Part shown: positions 44,301 through 51,896 of the stretch, piece after piece
How the letters are laid out: each line of letters starts with the position of its first letter
Position numbering within the stretch: the stretch's first letter is position 1
Assembly (NCBI RefSeq): GCF_900112085.1
Contig: NZ_FOJY01000006.1
Span: 1 to 64,000 of the forward strand
Direction: 5' to 3'
Source: Acetitomaculum ruminis DSM 5522
Lineage (GTDB): Bacteria; Bacillota; Clostridia; Lachnospirales; Lachnospiraceae
Length of the DNA stretch: 64,000 nt
The notes under the pieces: generated by a model
Seen by the model: the letters and a program-made list of their open reading frames with translations, nothing else
What the model was told of the DNA's origin: nothing
Databases searched by the model: none
Position numbers and translations under genes: made by a program

Positions 44301-46913
44301 ATTAGTGCATTAGAAAATTCTGTAATACAAAATACTCAAAAAATAGATAAAGAGCTTTTTAATAACTGGAATAATGCCATGGACCAATTGGTAAAAACAG
44401 ATGTAATGCTTTTGTTTCAAAGTCAGGACATATTTACAAATGATAAAGAATACGAATTTGAAAGCATTGTTGAAAAGTTAAAAGTACCAAAAAAACTGCA
44501 TAAATTATTGTACAGATGGCTAATAATGCTTGAAAAAGAAGGCATGATAAGTATTAAAGGAGAAAAATTTAAAAGAGAAAAAAATGTTTTAAAAGAGGAT
44601 TCCCTTAAAATCTGGACTGCTATGTATGATATGGCAAAAAGACTTGAAAACGGGGAAAACATTCTAAATTATATGAAAGTTTCCCATGAAAATTTATTGG
44701 GACTGATAAAGGGATTAGAAGATCCTTTGGCATATCTTTTCCCTAAAGGAAATACTGATGTTGCTCTTTCAATCTATCATGACAATATTATTAATCAGGC
44801 TTTAAATAAGATAGCAAGAGATGAAATAGCTTTTCTTTCAAGTAAAAAAAGGGGAAACAAGACAGTAAAAATCTTAGAAATAGGAGCCGGAGTGGGAGGA
44901 ACTACAGTAGATGTTATACCGGCTTTAGATGGAATGGATGTTGAATATTATTTCACGGACATTTCTGAATTCTTCTTCAATAAAGCAAAAGAAATGTTTA
45001 AAGACAGATCCTGGATTAAGTATCAGATTTTTGACATTAATAAAAATTATATAAGTCAGTTAATGGAGCCTTTTTCCTTTGATATTATTTTATGCGCCAA
45101 TGTTTTGCATAATTCAACTGATGCCAAAAAAGTAATAGGAAATTTAAAAAATCTTCTTAGGGATGATGGTTCAATTATCATCATTGAGGAAACAAGGGAA
45201 TCCTATAATCTTTTAACAACAATGGAGTTTAAAAACGGATTGACGGGATTTGAAGATGGTCGTGAAGAAAATTATCAAACCTTTATCTACATAAAACAAT
45301 GGGAAGAAATACTTTCAAGCCAGGATGCCAATGTGGTATTTGAATTTCCTAAAGAGGGTGATGGATTTGAAAGTTCCGACCAGACTATTTTTGTCACTCA
45401 TTTTAAAAAGGAATATGAAGATATAGACACGGAAATTATTTCAAAGCATTTAAAAAATAGTCTTCCTGAATATATGGTTCCATCAAATATTTCTGTAATG
45501 ACTAAGCTTCCGGTTACGAGAAACGGAAAAGTAGACAGAAAAGAAATTAAGGAAATATATGAAAATCAAAACAAATTAAGAGCTGTTGAAAAAGAAGATA
45601 GGGAAGAAAAGACAGATTTAGAAAAAAGAATGGCAAAAATATGGTGTGAGGAATTAAAACTTGTAAGTATTTCCAAAACAGATAATTTCTATCTTGTAGG
45701 TGGTGATTCTTTGCTTATTGCCCAGGTTATAGCAAAAATGAAAGAAAGACTTCCTGAAGCGGCAAAATGGGAGTGGGACGACCTTATGCAGGAAATGATG
45801 TCTTCACCTACGATTATGGAGCTTTCAAAGAAATTATCTGAAAAGAAGGTTATTGATAACAATCCTGAAAGTAATCCTTCTTTTGTAAGTTATAAAAGAA
45901 GTCTTAAACCTAATGAAAATTCCCATGCCCTGGTTTTAATGCATGCCGGACTTGGAACCTTGTCCTCTTATAAGGCAATGCTGCCATATATGGTAAAAAT
46001 CAGTCCTGAGGATGAAAGTATATTCGGATTTAGTTATGGAGATGAGGCAGAGTATCTGTCCATTCCTGTGGAAGATACATTTAAAGTTCTTGCAGAAAAA
46101 TACGGGAAACTTTTACTTGAGATGGGATACGAGGATTATCATATTTTAGGTCACTGTGTAGGTGGAAGTCTTGCTCTTGAAACAGGAAGATACTTAAGAA
46201 ATCAGGGGGCAAAGGTAAAAGAAGTTACTATAATCAGTACCCATTTATTAAACGGTTCCTTAGAGGCATCTGCAAAAGATATGGATACCAAGGTCTTTTC
46301 TAAAATGCTTTCAACCAGTATGGCAAATGAACTGTTAATGGAAAGAACCTTTGCAAGGCTTATTGATGCAGATATTTATAAGGCGGGATACACAATTAAA
46401 GATGATAGATTACAAGACTATATTGAGTATGTAGGTGAACATAATAACGGACAGGTTACAGTTGCAGCTATATGTAAAGACTGGGATGATTTTAAAGATT
46501 GTTCTGCTGAGTTTAAAAGACTTGCAAATATGTCAAAATCCGAAAGATTAAATGCCTTGTACCAGACAATCAACGCACCAAATGGCGAAATAATGGAGCA
46601 TCAGCTAAAAATGTTAAATACCCTCTTTAATATTTTTGTACAAAATTTTACCTGCGTAGCCACATATAAACCTGAAATCTACTATGGAAAAATGAGGGTA
46701 TTTGAGTGTGAAAATTCAAGAGAGCTTTTATTCCCAGAGCTGGTTGCAGAAGATTATGCTACCTGGTCACCTTATGGAGGGGGCGAATTTGAATTTGATA
46801 CCATAAAGGGAGCGCATCTTACCTGTGTAAGACATCCTTTTATCGAAGAAAATATTGGACAAATTCTTAATATCTCTAAAGAAGAAGCTTTAAAATTAGT
46901 TAAGAATGATTGA
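41346..46913 (+). CDS. NRPS, PchF-like: TubC docking - Cy - A(Cys, interrupted by MT) - PCP - TE
   Basis: The 1855-residue synthetase begins with a TubC-type docking domain (about 1-58, RGIVFWYDGENLNY). A heterocyclization domain follows with intact D202-MLVC-D-FI-S210. The adenylation domain (about 520-960) has code residues D-L-Y-N-F-S-L-I-W, cysteine-like. A SAM methyltransferase (about 1080-1300, EIGAGVGGTT near 1178) is inserted after A8. The rest of the A domain (about 1390-1410), a PCP (S1455) and a thioesterase (about 1530-1855) close the protein. In PchF the same order makes the N-methyl-thiazolidine of pyochelin and releases it. The thioesterase nucleophile motif is GHC1604VGG, with Cys instead of Ser. 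A second cysteine-derived, N-methylated ring is predicted. AGAGGAAAGG precedes the start. Confidence 0.92.
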   Translation: MSAKQILSQMHQRGIVFWYDGENLNYKAPENTFTNDDMSIVKENKEKIIEFLKNTNDVNIEPDEINRYEKFDLTPIQNSYVRGRDSNYELSGIGCHGYIEVTYEEEIDGERFEEAWNEVINRHDMLRGVISAKGCQKVLENVERVKIPVFDLRKKNETDIKNKIQEIRDELSDKQYDLGSWPLFDLRISIFEGKSIIHFSLDMLVCDFISSNIILNDLEAIYHGRINELSQPKTLFRDYIQYKKKEEEYNFLKKEEDEKYWDNKLVNMGEAPELPILKGSDYGEEKEFEQFKTFISKEKWEKTEKLMASNKVTPSMVIFSAYAHVLAYWSKTERFCINLTLLNRPKISEDISEIVGDFTEVNVSDVNIKKDKSFLENTMQMQSNLWEDLSHNSFSGIEVLRKMKNDRKKNVIIPVVFTSTVGIKEKNSILKNQKITYKISQTPQVWIDCQAEESMDGVTVNWDVRKGVFNYEVIKEMFESFKELLEKLSSKPEDIINEKNIDLLPKDTKTVRQEVNNTKKDIEEKMLFQGLLDNVRDYPMHTALITSKGDYTYEGFAKYVSAVKEKLLDSGVKAGDVVAILLDKDIWQIASVYGVLLADCVYLPIDYNMPAKRRNSIVKESGAKFVITDKFVEDFGDASTKTIYVKDIEVKDEIDLTPLSKDVNKLAYIIYTSGTTGVPKGVMISHKAAMNTITDMNERYNIGREDIFLGISNLAFDLSVYDVFGSMSAGGSLCLPDSSKYKDAKHLYENLVKNHITVWNSTPAQGKMLMDYMESEQKTATKYLRKMFLSGDWIPVNLPERVKSCFENAQVISLGGATEASIWSIHYDIPKNYVKRNSIPYGTPLSNQRFYILNKNLKPCPNEVEGDIYIAGDGLSMGYYKDEKLTNEKYIIYPETGERIYMTGDVGKYHKDGVIEFIGRSDRQVKIRGHRIELAEIESVLAKQSGVSGAVAEIIGSKPEEYKIQGIVIPAKKKNKKPFKVNKEEISALENSVIQNTQKIDKELFNNWNNAMDQLVKTDVMLLFQSQDIFTNDKEYEFESIVEKLKVPKKLHKLLYRWLIMLEKEGMISIKGEKFKREKNVLKEDSLKIWTAMYDMAKRLENGENILNYMKVSHENLLGLIKGLEDPLAYLFPKGNTDVALSIYHDNIINQALNKIARDEIAFLSSKKRGNKTVKILEIGAGVGGTTVDVIPALDGMDVEYYFTDISEFFFNKAKEMFKDRSWIKYQIFDINKNYISQLMEPFSFDIILCANVLHNSTDAKKVIGNLKNLLRDDGSIIIIEETRESYNLLTTMEFKNGLTGFEDGREENYQTFIYIKQWEEILSSQDANVVFEFPKEGDGFESSDQTIFVTHFKKEYEDIDTEIISKHLKNSLPEYMVPSNISVMTKLPVTRNGKVDRKEIKEIYENQNKLRAVEKEDREEKTDLEKRMAKIWCEELKLVSISKTDNFYLVGGDSLLIAQVIAKMKERLPEAAKWEWDDLMQEMMSSPTIMELSKKLSEKKVIDNNPESNPSFVSYKRSLKPNENSHALVLMHAGLGTLSSYKAMLPYMVKISPEDESIFGFSYGDEAEYLSIPVEDTFKVLAEKYGKLLLEMGYEDYHILGHCVGGSLALETGRYLRNQGAKVKEVTIISTHLLNGSLEASAKDMDTKVFSKMLSTSMANELLMERTFARLIDADIYKAGYTIKDDRLQDYIEYVGEHNNGQVTVAAICKDWDDFKDCSAEFKRLANMSKSERLNALYQTINAPNGEIMEHQLKMLNTLFNIFVQNFTCVATYKPEIYYGKMRVFECENSRELLFPELVAEDYATWSPYGGGEFEFDTIKGAHLTCVRHPFIEENIGQILNISKEEALKLVKND

Positions 46914-46927
46914 TAAGGGGGATTAGT

Positions 46928-47992
46928 ATGAAAGTTGCCGTTATAGGCGGAAGCGGTGAAATAGGCAACAGTTTAACAGATATTTTAAAAAGTGATAATA
47001 CTTTGGAATTAACTGCCACATACCATTTAAGGTCTGTGGCAGAAGATAAAAATATCATATGGGAAAAGTGTGACCTTGAATCTAAAGAAGACCTTAAAAA
47101 AATAGTAAAGGAAGCTGACCTGGTGATAAATTGTGCAGGAGCATCCTACCTAAACAGCGAAAAAGTAGCCAGAATAACAGGGGAATTTGGAAAAATCTAT
47201 ATTGATCCCTTTGGAGGAAAATATTTAAAAAACAAATTAAAAGATTTAGAAAATGATGGGATGTTTATACTTTCCGCGGGTTGTTTTCCCGGAGTATCAG
47301 GATTTTTTATAGATAATCTTTGCAAATTGTTTGATAAGGTTGAAAGAATCGAAGGGAAAATGATTCAAACTGAAATCCCAAGTAAATGTGCCATTAAAGA
47401 CTATGTTTTAAGCAGTTTAAACGGATTCGGAAAGCCCGGACAATATTTAAAAAATAAAGCTTATCAGGCAGATAGGAGTCCCAAAGACAAAGTAAAAGAA
47501 TTTGATAATGGCAAAAAAGCTGATTTAGGACTTTATTATACGGAAGAACTTGATGAGTTGGTAAAAAAATATCAGGTGGAGGAGGCTTACTGGTACACCA
47601 TGAAAATGTCCCCTTCTGTTTTAAAAATTATGCAAAAATGCATTATGGACTATGTAAAAAACAAGTCAGAAGAGGAACTTGATAAGGGGGCAGATGCCAT
47701 AAGAGATTGTCTTTTAAAAAACTTTGATAATAGTAATAATCCTGATTTACCAAAAGTTAATATAGAAATAGATGTTGAAGGAACTATTAAGGGAAAGGAA
47801 AAAAGAAAAAGCATTGATTATTATTTTGACAATGGCAGCAGGCTTAGTGCCTTCTTTATCAGTCAGATTGTTATGAAACTTAAAAGTAAAAAGAAGAAAA
47901 ATGGAATATATTGGGGAACTGACATAGTTGATTATGACTGTATGAAAGAACTGTGCCAGTTTTCCGGAAACAGAGGGGAAAATGAGAAATAA
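46928..47992 (+). CDS. Saccharopine-dehydrogenase-like NAD(P) oxidoreductase, probable thiazoline/imine reductase of the pathway
   Basis: The 354-residue protein has an N-terminal Rossmann fold (VAVIGGSGEIGNSL), the conserved 'INCAG' strand end, and the 'GCFPGVSG' turn typical of saccharopine dehydrogenase NADP-binding proteins. The thiazolinyl imine reductases PchG/YbtU belong to a different (Gfo/Idh/MocA-like) group, so this would be a non-homologous replacement if it does the same job. ATG 46928 follows AAGGGGG. The TTG start six codons upstream is less likely. It overlaps the downstream thioesterase gene by 11 bp. Reduction of a thiazoline to a thiazolidine before N-methylation is the inferred reaction. 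Confidence 0.75.
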   Translation: MKVAVIGGSGEIGNSLTDILKSDNTLELTATYHLRSVAEDKNIIWEKCDLESKEDLKKIVKEADLVINCAGASYLNSEKVARITGEFGKIYIDPFGGKYLKNKLKDLENDGMFILSAGCFPGVSGFFIDNLCKLFDKVERIEGKMIQTEIPSKCAIKDYVLSSLNGFGKPGQYLKNKAYQADRSPKDKVKEFDNGKKADLGLYYTEELDELVKKYQVEEAYWYTMKMSPSVLKIMQKCIMDYVKNKSEEELDKGADAIRDCLLKNFDNSNNPDLPKVNIEIDVEGTIKGKEKRKSIDYYFDNGSRLSAFFISQIVMKLKSKKKKNGIYWGTDIVDYDCMKELCQFSGNRGENEK

Positions 47993-48728
47993 ATGGATTG
48001 CCCATGAAAGATTTAATGAGGATGCCAAAATAAATTTAATATGTATACCTTATGCAGGAGCCAGTGCAAATATGTTTGGAAACTGGAAATATTTATTTCC
48101 TGAAAAAATAAATGTACTTCCGCTGCTATTTCCTATGAGAGAAATGAGAATTTCCGAGAAAATGCCGGAAACAGTAGAAAAAATGGCCAGGGAGTTTTTT
48201 GAGGATTCAAAAGAGCTTTTTAATAAGAAAGTTTTGATTTTTGGACATTGTACGGGAGCGATATTAGCTTATGAAATTGCGAAAACAGTTAAAGCTTTAC
48301 TTGGAAAAGATGTTTTTGGAATAATTGCCTCAAGTTCTAATGAACCGGGGATGATGCCTGAAGAAATGAGAGAACTGGCCAGTGCAAATGACAATAAGCT
48401 GATTGAATATTTAAAAAAAGAAAAACTTGTTGAAGATGAATTATTAGAGGATGAGGACTTTTGTACTTATTATCTGCCCCTGCTTCATGCAGATTTTGAT
48501 ATGTATGGAGCCTATAAAGCAAGTAGGAAGAAAAAGTTAAAATGCCCCATAATAACAATTTATGATGAAAATGATAAAAAAATAAGTAAAGATGCAGTAC
48601 ATGCATGGGCTGATTATACACAAGGAAACTATAGCTTTAGGCAGGTGGACGGAGGACATTATTATATTAAGAATCCGGAAAATGTAATAAAAGTACTTAA
48701 TGAATTTATAGAAAAAGCAAATAATTAA
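47982..48728 (+). CDS. Second type II thioesterase-like hydrolase with a cysteine nucleophile
   Basis: The 248-residue alpha/beta hydrolase belongs to the same family as the serine thioesterase at 37141. It shows IPYAGASANMFGNW near the N-terminus, the nucleophile elbow GHC90TGA, and the catalytic histidine in GGHYYI. Ser is replaced by Cys at the nucleophile. Two type II thioesterase genes in one operon are unusual, so this one may act on a different intermediate. It overlaps the reductase gene. Confidence 0.82.
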   Translation: MRNKWIAHERFNEDAKINLICIPYAGASANMFGNWKYLFPEKINVLPLLFPMREMRISEKMPETVEKMAREFFEDSKELFNKKVLIFGHCTGAILAYEIAKTVKALLGKDVFGIIASSSNEPGMMPEEMRELASANDNKLIEYLKKEKLVEDELLEDEDFCTYYLPLLHADFDMYGAYKASRKKKLKCPIITIYDENDKKISKDAVHAWADYTQGNYSFRQVDGGHYYIKNPENVIKVLNEFIEKANN

Positions 48729-48739
48729 AGGAGTCGGGC

Positions 48740-50383
48740 GTGATTAATTTAAATGAGGATGAATTTTATGAGTTAGGCAAATATTTGTACCATAAACGCT
48801 GGAACATAGAAACGGGAGAAAATAGCCAAAAAGAAATAAATAATTACTTGAATTTTGGAAAAAGGATGGAATATCTTGCAAAAAAATATCCTTCAAAATG
48901 CGCTATTGTATGTGAAGATGAGCAAATTAGTTATAGCGAGTTTAGAAAAAGATATTTAAGACTTTCTTATTATTTTAAAAACCAGGGTTTTAAAAAGGGG
49001 GATAAGTTTGCCCTACACTTAGAAAACAGTGAAATGTTTATAATTATACTTTTTTCTTTACTTGAACTGGGAATTGTACCGGTACTGCTTTTACCGGCCC
49101 ATGAGAAAAAAGAGATTATGGGGGTTGTTAAAAAAGCTGATGTTAAAGCAATCATAGTAGATAAAAGAGATGCTTCTTATGAAGAAATAATAGATGAAGT
49201 TGTAAGGGAAAATATCAATCTTGAAAAAGTTTATATTTCAATGGAATTAAAAAATATTTCTTTAGATGAAAATATTGATTTTACAGATTTTGTATCTGAA
49301 GAGGTTGATTTTAATGATACGGCTTTACTACTTTTATCAGGGGGAACTACAGGACTTCCAAAGCTGATAGCCAGAACACAAGGAGATTATATCTACAATA
49401 ATGAAGCACTAGCCAGAAGACTTTTATTAAATGAGGAAAGTGTATTTTTATCCATTCTTCCCCTTGCTCACAATTTTCCTTTGGGGGCACCGGGGATTAT
49501 GGGAACCTTGCTTTGTGGAGGAAAAGTAGTGGTGGGAAAATATGCAACTCCTCTTGAAATATTATATCTGATAGAAAAAGAAAAAGTGACTTTTGTTTCA
49601 TTGGTTCCAACAGTACTTAATATGTGTATGCAATATAGGAAAATAGATGATTCTGATGACTTAAAAAGCCTTGAATTTATAATGGTTGGAGGGGCTGTCC
49701 TTCCAGCCAAGCTTTCTAAAAATGTTGATAAGCTATTTGGAGCAAAACTAATTCAGATATACGGTACTGCAGAAGGATTGTGTTGTTGTAATTTTTTGCA
49801 GGATGACTTTGAAACAAGAATTTCCTGTCAGGGGAAACCTTGCAGTCCTTTTGATATTTTAAAGATTGTTGATGAAAATGGTAATGAGTTACCTAAAGGA
49901 AAAGAAGGAGAACTGGTTACAAAAGGTCCATATACCATAAAAAGTTATTATCAGTTGGAAGAAAAACAAATGGAGTATTTTACTAGTGACGGATTTTATA
50001 AAACAGGAGACAGGGTAAAAATAGATAAAAGGGGCAATGTTTTTGTACTGGGAAGAGCAAAGGAACAAATAAACCGGGCAGGAGAAAAAATAATGCCTTT
50101 GGAAATTGAAGAGGCACTTTTGACTAATGAAGCCATAGATGAATGTGCCATAGCAGGAGTTAAAGACGAACTTTTAGGAAACAGAATATGTGCATTTGTA
50201 AAAGCAAATAAAAATATCACCTTAAATGATATAAAAAAATATCTAAAATCTAAAAACATGGCTTCCTTTAAGATGCCGGATGAGTTGATTTTAGTGGATT
50301 CTATGCCTTATACGGCAGTAAAAAAAATAGATAAAAATAAGTTGATTAAAATCTTTGAAAAAAGAAAGCCGGTGTTTACATAA
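48740..50383 (+). CDS. Stand-alone aryl acid-AMP ligase, DhbE/YbtE/PchD-like
   Basis: The 547-residue adenylating enzyme activates an aryl acid and loads it on a carrier domain, probably the N-terminal carrier of the first NRPS. It has SGGTTGLPK, PLAHNFPLGAPG, IYGTAEG, TGD and GRAKEQINRAGEK motifs along the DhbE/YbtE length. At DhbE position 240 (Ser for dihydroxybenzoate, Cys in salicylate enzymes) the residue here aligns as Ala. The valine of DhbE AEGLVNY is Cys here (AEGLCCC). The substrate is thus uncertain. The start is GTG with AAAGGAG 7 bp upstream. No isochorismate, salicylate or dihydroxybenzoate synthesis gene is in the window. Confidence 0.87.
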   Translation: MINLNEDEFYELGKYLYHKRWNIETGENSQKEINNYLNFGKRMEYLAKKYPSKCAIVCEDEQISYSEFRKRYLRLSYYFKNQGFKKGDKFALHLENSEMFIIILFSLLELGIVPVLLLPAHEKKEIMGVVKKADVKAIIVDKRDASYEEIIDEVVRENINLEKVYISMELKNISLDENIDFTDFVSEEVDFNDTALLLLSGGTTGLPKLIARTQGDYIYNNEALARRLLLNEESVFLSILPLAHNFPLGAPGIMGTLLCGGKVVVGKYATPLEILYLIEKEKVTFVSLVPTVLNMCMQYRKIDDSDDLKSLEFIMVGGAVLPAKLSKNVDKLFGAKLIQIYGTAEGLCCCNFLQDDFETRISCQGKPCSPFDILKIVDENGNELPKGKEGELVTKGPYTIKSYYQLEEKQMEYFTSDGFYKTGDRVKIDKRGNVFVLGRAKEQINRAGEKIMPLEIEEALLTNEAIDECAIAGVKDELLGNRICAFVKANKNITLNDIKKYLKSKNMASFKMPDELILVDSMPYTAVKKIDKNKLIKIFEKRKPVFT

Positions 50384-50385
50384 AA

Positions 50386-51666
50386 ATGGAAAGTCAAGAA
50401 ATGACACGATTACAATGCGCATATCAACTGGCAGAAAGTATGGATTTTGATTTGTGTGGAATAGAATGCAGTGTTTACATTGAATTTAAAACAAGAAATT
50501 TAGACTATGACAGATTAAATAATGCCTGGAAAGAAGTATATAAAAGACATCCTGCCTTAAGAGGAAGGATAGTTGAAGATGGCTACATTGAATATGTTGA
50601 TTTTAACGGATTTGAGGACATAATTCTAATAAATAAAAATGATGATGCAAAAAAAATATGTCAGGAAATGATAAAAAGAGAAAATTCAAATATGGCTGTA
50701 TTACTTGCTTATAAAGAGGCTCGAAAAGTAAAAAAAATGTATTTTTCCATGAATATAATATTGGCTGATCCTTTAAGCTTCCAGATAATATTGGAGGATT
50801 TGTCCAATTATTATATAAAAGGAAAATTTGAAACAGAGATAAATGATGAAAAAATAAATGAATATTTTGATATTGTCTGGAAAACTTCAAGACAGGAAAA
50901 GAAAAAAGACAGACAGTATTGGAAAGAAAAAATCACTGACTATGGAATATGCTATAAAATTCCTGCCTGTTTTCGGAAAAATTATACAAAGGAATACGAA
51001 AGTCATAAAGCTTATTTAGATAAAGAAAGCTATGCTTCTTTACTTAAATGTTCAAAAAAATATGGGGTATCTTTGGAAATGGTACTTCTTTCAATTTTTG
51101 CATTAGCAGTAAAAGAAGAAGTAAAAGAGGAAAAGATAGTTATAAATTATCCATTATTTGAAAGGGAAAAATCTTATGAAGACTGTGTAGGGGATTTTTC
51201 AAAAAATCTTCTTGCCGGACTTGATTTAAGAAATCTCACAAGCTTTAAGTCCTTGGTTTTAAAGGTTTTTAACCAGATTAAAGAATATAAATCTCACTTA
51301 AGTTTAGACGGACTTGAAGTTATGACTTTATATAACAGCTATCTTTTAGATGATAATTATAAAGAAGCCCTGGTCTTTTCTCCAAGTATAAAAAAAGACT
51401 TGATATCTAAAGATTTTCTTGAACAAATAGGAGATATTGTTGAAATATCCTCAAAAACTCCTGATGTGGCCTTGGATGCTCAGACCTATAAAATTAAAGA
51501 TACTTTGTTTTTTATATGGGTTGTTCCAAAAAACTGGTTTAATAAAGGACAAATAGAAAAAATGTTTAAAAAATATATGAGCTTATGCGAAAAATACGCA
51601 AATGAAAATCAATGGGAAAAGGGAGAAGATTTTAAAGCAAAAGAATTGAAAGGAGAATTGGCATGA
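50386..51666 (+). CDS. Free-standing condensation/heterocyclization-type domain with an altered motif
   Basis: The 426-residue protein is a single NRPS condensation-superfamily domain of Cy type (MTRLQCAYQLAES start, CVGDFSKN-like segment near 270). At the active motif DxxxxDxxS it reads N-IILA-D-PL-S, so the first Asp is Asn. In known Cy domains both Asp are needed for cyclodehydration, so this one may only condense, may act with a partner, or may be structural. It starts 2 bp after the ligase stop without its own ribosome binding site and overlaps the carrier protein gene by 4 bp. Confidence 0.8.
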   Translation: MESQEMTRLQCAYQLAESMDFDLCGIECSVYIEFKTRNLDYDRLNNAWKEVYKRHPALRGRIVEDGYIEYVDFNGFEDIILINKNDDAKKICQEMIKRENSNMAVLLAYKEARKVKKMYFSMNIILADPLSFQIILEDLSNYYIKGKFETEINDEKINEYFDIVWKTSRQEKKKDRQYWKEKITDYGICYKIPACFRKNYTKEYESHKAYLDKESYASLLKCSKKYGVSLEMVLLSIFALAVKEEVKEEKIVINYPLFEREKSYEDCVGDFSKNLLAGLDLRNLTSFKSLVLKVFNQIKEYKSHLSLDGLEVMTLYNSYLLDDNYKEALVFSPSIKKDLISKDFLEQIGDIVEISSKTPDVALDAQTYKIKDTLFFIWVVPKNWFNKGQIEKMFKKYMSLCEKYANENQWEKGEDFKAKELKGELA

Positions 51667-51896
51667 AAGAAGAATTAGAAGAAAAGATAAAAAGCATGGT
51701 TTCTGGAATTTTAAACATAACAGACAGCTTTGATATAAATGAAGGTTTTATTCAATTAGGGGCTGATTCTATGTTTTTTGCAAAGTTACAGATAGAAATA
51801 AAAAGACAATTAGGCAAAAGATTACCCTTGAAAGTAATTTTTTCAAATGCCAGTGTAAGTATGCTGGCTGATGAAATTTTGGGAGAGAGCTTATGA
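51663..51896 (+). CDS. Discrete acyl/peptidyl carrier protein
   Basis: The 77-residue four-helix carrier protein has phosphopantetheine attachment Ser S36 in LGADSMFF, with DSM rather than the common DSL. It overlaps genes on both sides (ATGA junctions), between the free condensation domain and the third NRPS. It probably carries an intermediate between them. Which enzyme loads it is not visible. No phosphopantetheinyl transferase is in the window. Confidence 0.9.
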   Translation: MKEELEEKIKSMVSGILNITDSFDINEGFIQLGADSMFFAKLQIEIKRQLGKRLPLKVIFSNASVSMLADEILGESL

